From: Candidatus Curtissbacteria bacterium
Lineage (GTDB): Bacteria > Patescibacteriota > Microgenomatia > Curtissbacterales > GWA2-41-24
Reading direction: 5' to 3'
DNA length: 23,097 nucleotides
NCBI GenBank assembly: GCA_030688205.1
Contig: JAUYIQ010000044.1
Coordinates: forward strand, 1 to 23,097
Below the pieces are notes generated by a model. It was given only the letters and a program-made list of their open reading frames with translations, made no database searches and was not told the origin of the DNA. Below are positions 22,473 through 23,097 of the stretch, in pieces; within the stretch, counting starts at the first letter, position 1, and each line of letters starts with the position of its first letter. Position numbers and translations under genes: made by a program.

Positions 22473-23097
22473 GAACAAGCAAAGCTTTTCTCCGAATAGG
22501 CATAGATATCTCCCAGATAACTCACGGAACCGGGGTATCGAACTACACAAAACTACTAGTAGAGCACCTTCTTAAAATAGATCACAAAAACCAATATGTA
22601 ATTTTTGGATCCGCCCTAAGAGCGCACTCAAAGCTTGTAGAATTTTCAAAAACGTTAGAAAAATACGAAAATGTCCGATTTCATTTTCCCTTCTTACCAC
22701 CTTCGGTTCTAGAACCTCTTTGGAATATTTTTGGCGTCTACCCAATTGAAAATTTTATTGGAGAAATAGATGTCTTTCACGCCTCAGACTGGATTCAGCC
22801 ACCATTTAAAAACAAAAATACCAAAATTGTTACTACAATTCACGATATGGTGCCATCGCTATTCCCAGCTTCAGTTCATAAAAAAATCATTGCAGCTCAT
22901 AGAAGGTCTCAGAGAAAGATAAAAGAAAGAGCAGATCTAATATTTGCAGATTCCCAAACAACTAAAGACGATGTCCACAAATTTCTTGATATTTCTCAGG
23001 AAAAAATAAAAGTCGTATATCTTGCTCCATCTGAGAACTTTAAGCCCCAAGAGGATGAAAAAATAAACGAAGTTTTAGAAAAATATAAGATCAGAAA
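22469..23097 (+). CDS. GT4 family glycosyltransferase (partial, N-terminal ~209 residues)
   Basis: The reading frame opens at ATG 22469 (overlapping the methyltransferase stop as ATGA) and stays open to the window end. The visible part is the acceptor-binding GT-B domain. GIDISQITHGTGVSNYTKLL (11-30) is the N-terminal signature of mannosyltransferase-like GT4 enzymes. IDVFHASDWIQPP (about 100-112) and TIHDMVPSLFP (about 122-132) are the conserved D-x-F-H and T-x-H-D motifs, and ADLIFADSQTTKDDV (about 154-168) leads into the hinge. The donor-binding domain with the E-x7-E motif would lie beyond 23097. It probably uses a nucleotide sugar in the cytosol to extend the lipid-linked glycan. Confidence 0.85.
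   Translation, partial: MRTSKAFLRIGIDISQITHGTGVSNYTKLLVEHLLKIDHKNQYVIFGSALRAHSKLVEFSKTLEKYENVRFHFPFLPPSVLEPLWNIFGVYPIENFIGEIDVFHASDWIQPPFKNKNTKIVTTIHDMVPSLFPASVHKKIIAAHRRSQRKIKERADLIFADSQTTKDDVHKFLDISQEKIKVVYLAPSENFKPQEDEKINEVLEKYKIR

Noticed and set aside
1..23097. Recoded TGA (Gracilibacteria/SR1 or Mycoplasma code)
   Set aside because: TGA ends many genes exactly at start/stop overlaps, and the protein motifs are complete without reading through TGA.

Overview
The window is one dense surface-glycan (cell-envelope polysaccharide or glycolipid) biosynthesis locus. It holds about 20 protein genes, with no rRNA, tRNA, CRISPR array, transposase or replication gene. No gap between genes exceeds about 90 bases, so no long unexplained stretch exists. 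The DNA is AT-rich, genes mostly abut or overlap by 1-17 bases (ATGA, GTGA and TAATG junctions), and clear Shine-Dalgarno sequences are rare. TGA is used as a stop in tight start/stop overlaps, so the code is the standard bacterial one, not the TGA=Gly code of Gracilibacteria/SR1. This architecture, and the particular membrane glycosyltransferase types, suggest a Candidate Phyla Radiation bacterium of the Microgenomates type. That placement is inference: no phylogenetic marker gene is present.

Layout. (1) 1-5882, minus strand: sugar-nucleotide genes (a UDP-glucuronate epimerase cut by the window edge, a UDP-xylose synthase-like decarboxylase, a WecE/RffA-like sugar aminotransferase), a polyprenyl-phosphate sugar synthase-like GT2, and two GT-C membrane glycosyltransferases that look richer in AT. 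(2) 5923-19599, plus strand: a long tight run of GT-C enzymes with a hexapeptide acyltransferase, a methyltransferase, a Wzx-like flippase, a GT4 and a GT2. (3) 19592-20197, minus strand: a lone histidine-phosphatase gene, convergent with the run before it. (4) 20237-23097, plus strand: a GT39/ArnT-like GT-C, a methyltransferase and a GT4 cut by the window edge.

How the genes may work together (inference from families). The nucleotide-sugar enzymes would supply UDP-xylose, a UDP-galacturonate-like sugar and a dTDP-amino-dideoxyhexose. The cytosolic GT2 and GT4 enzymes would build lipid-linked intermediates, and the DPM-synthase-like GT2 would load single sugars onto polyprenyl phosphate. The flippase would move intermediates outward. 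The nine GT-C enzymes, which as a class use polyprenyl-phosphate sugars on the outer face, would then elaborate the glycan, with O-acylation and methylation as decorations.

The most unusual signal is a set of small palindromic or repeat-derived insertions lying inside, or at the start of, glycosyltransferase genes between 10.0 and 18.9 kb. They are: a 2 x 54-bp tandem palindromic repeat and a separate 20-bp palindrome in one GT-C gene; an apparent 93-bp in-frame insert with 8-bp direct repeats in another; and two repeat-like elements at the start of and inside a GT2 gene. One of these appears to have split off the original N-terminus as a 31-codon ORF and put the new start codon in the loop of an 11-bp-stem hairpin. 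All leave an intact reading frame.
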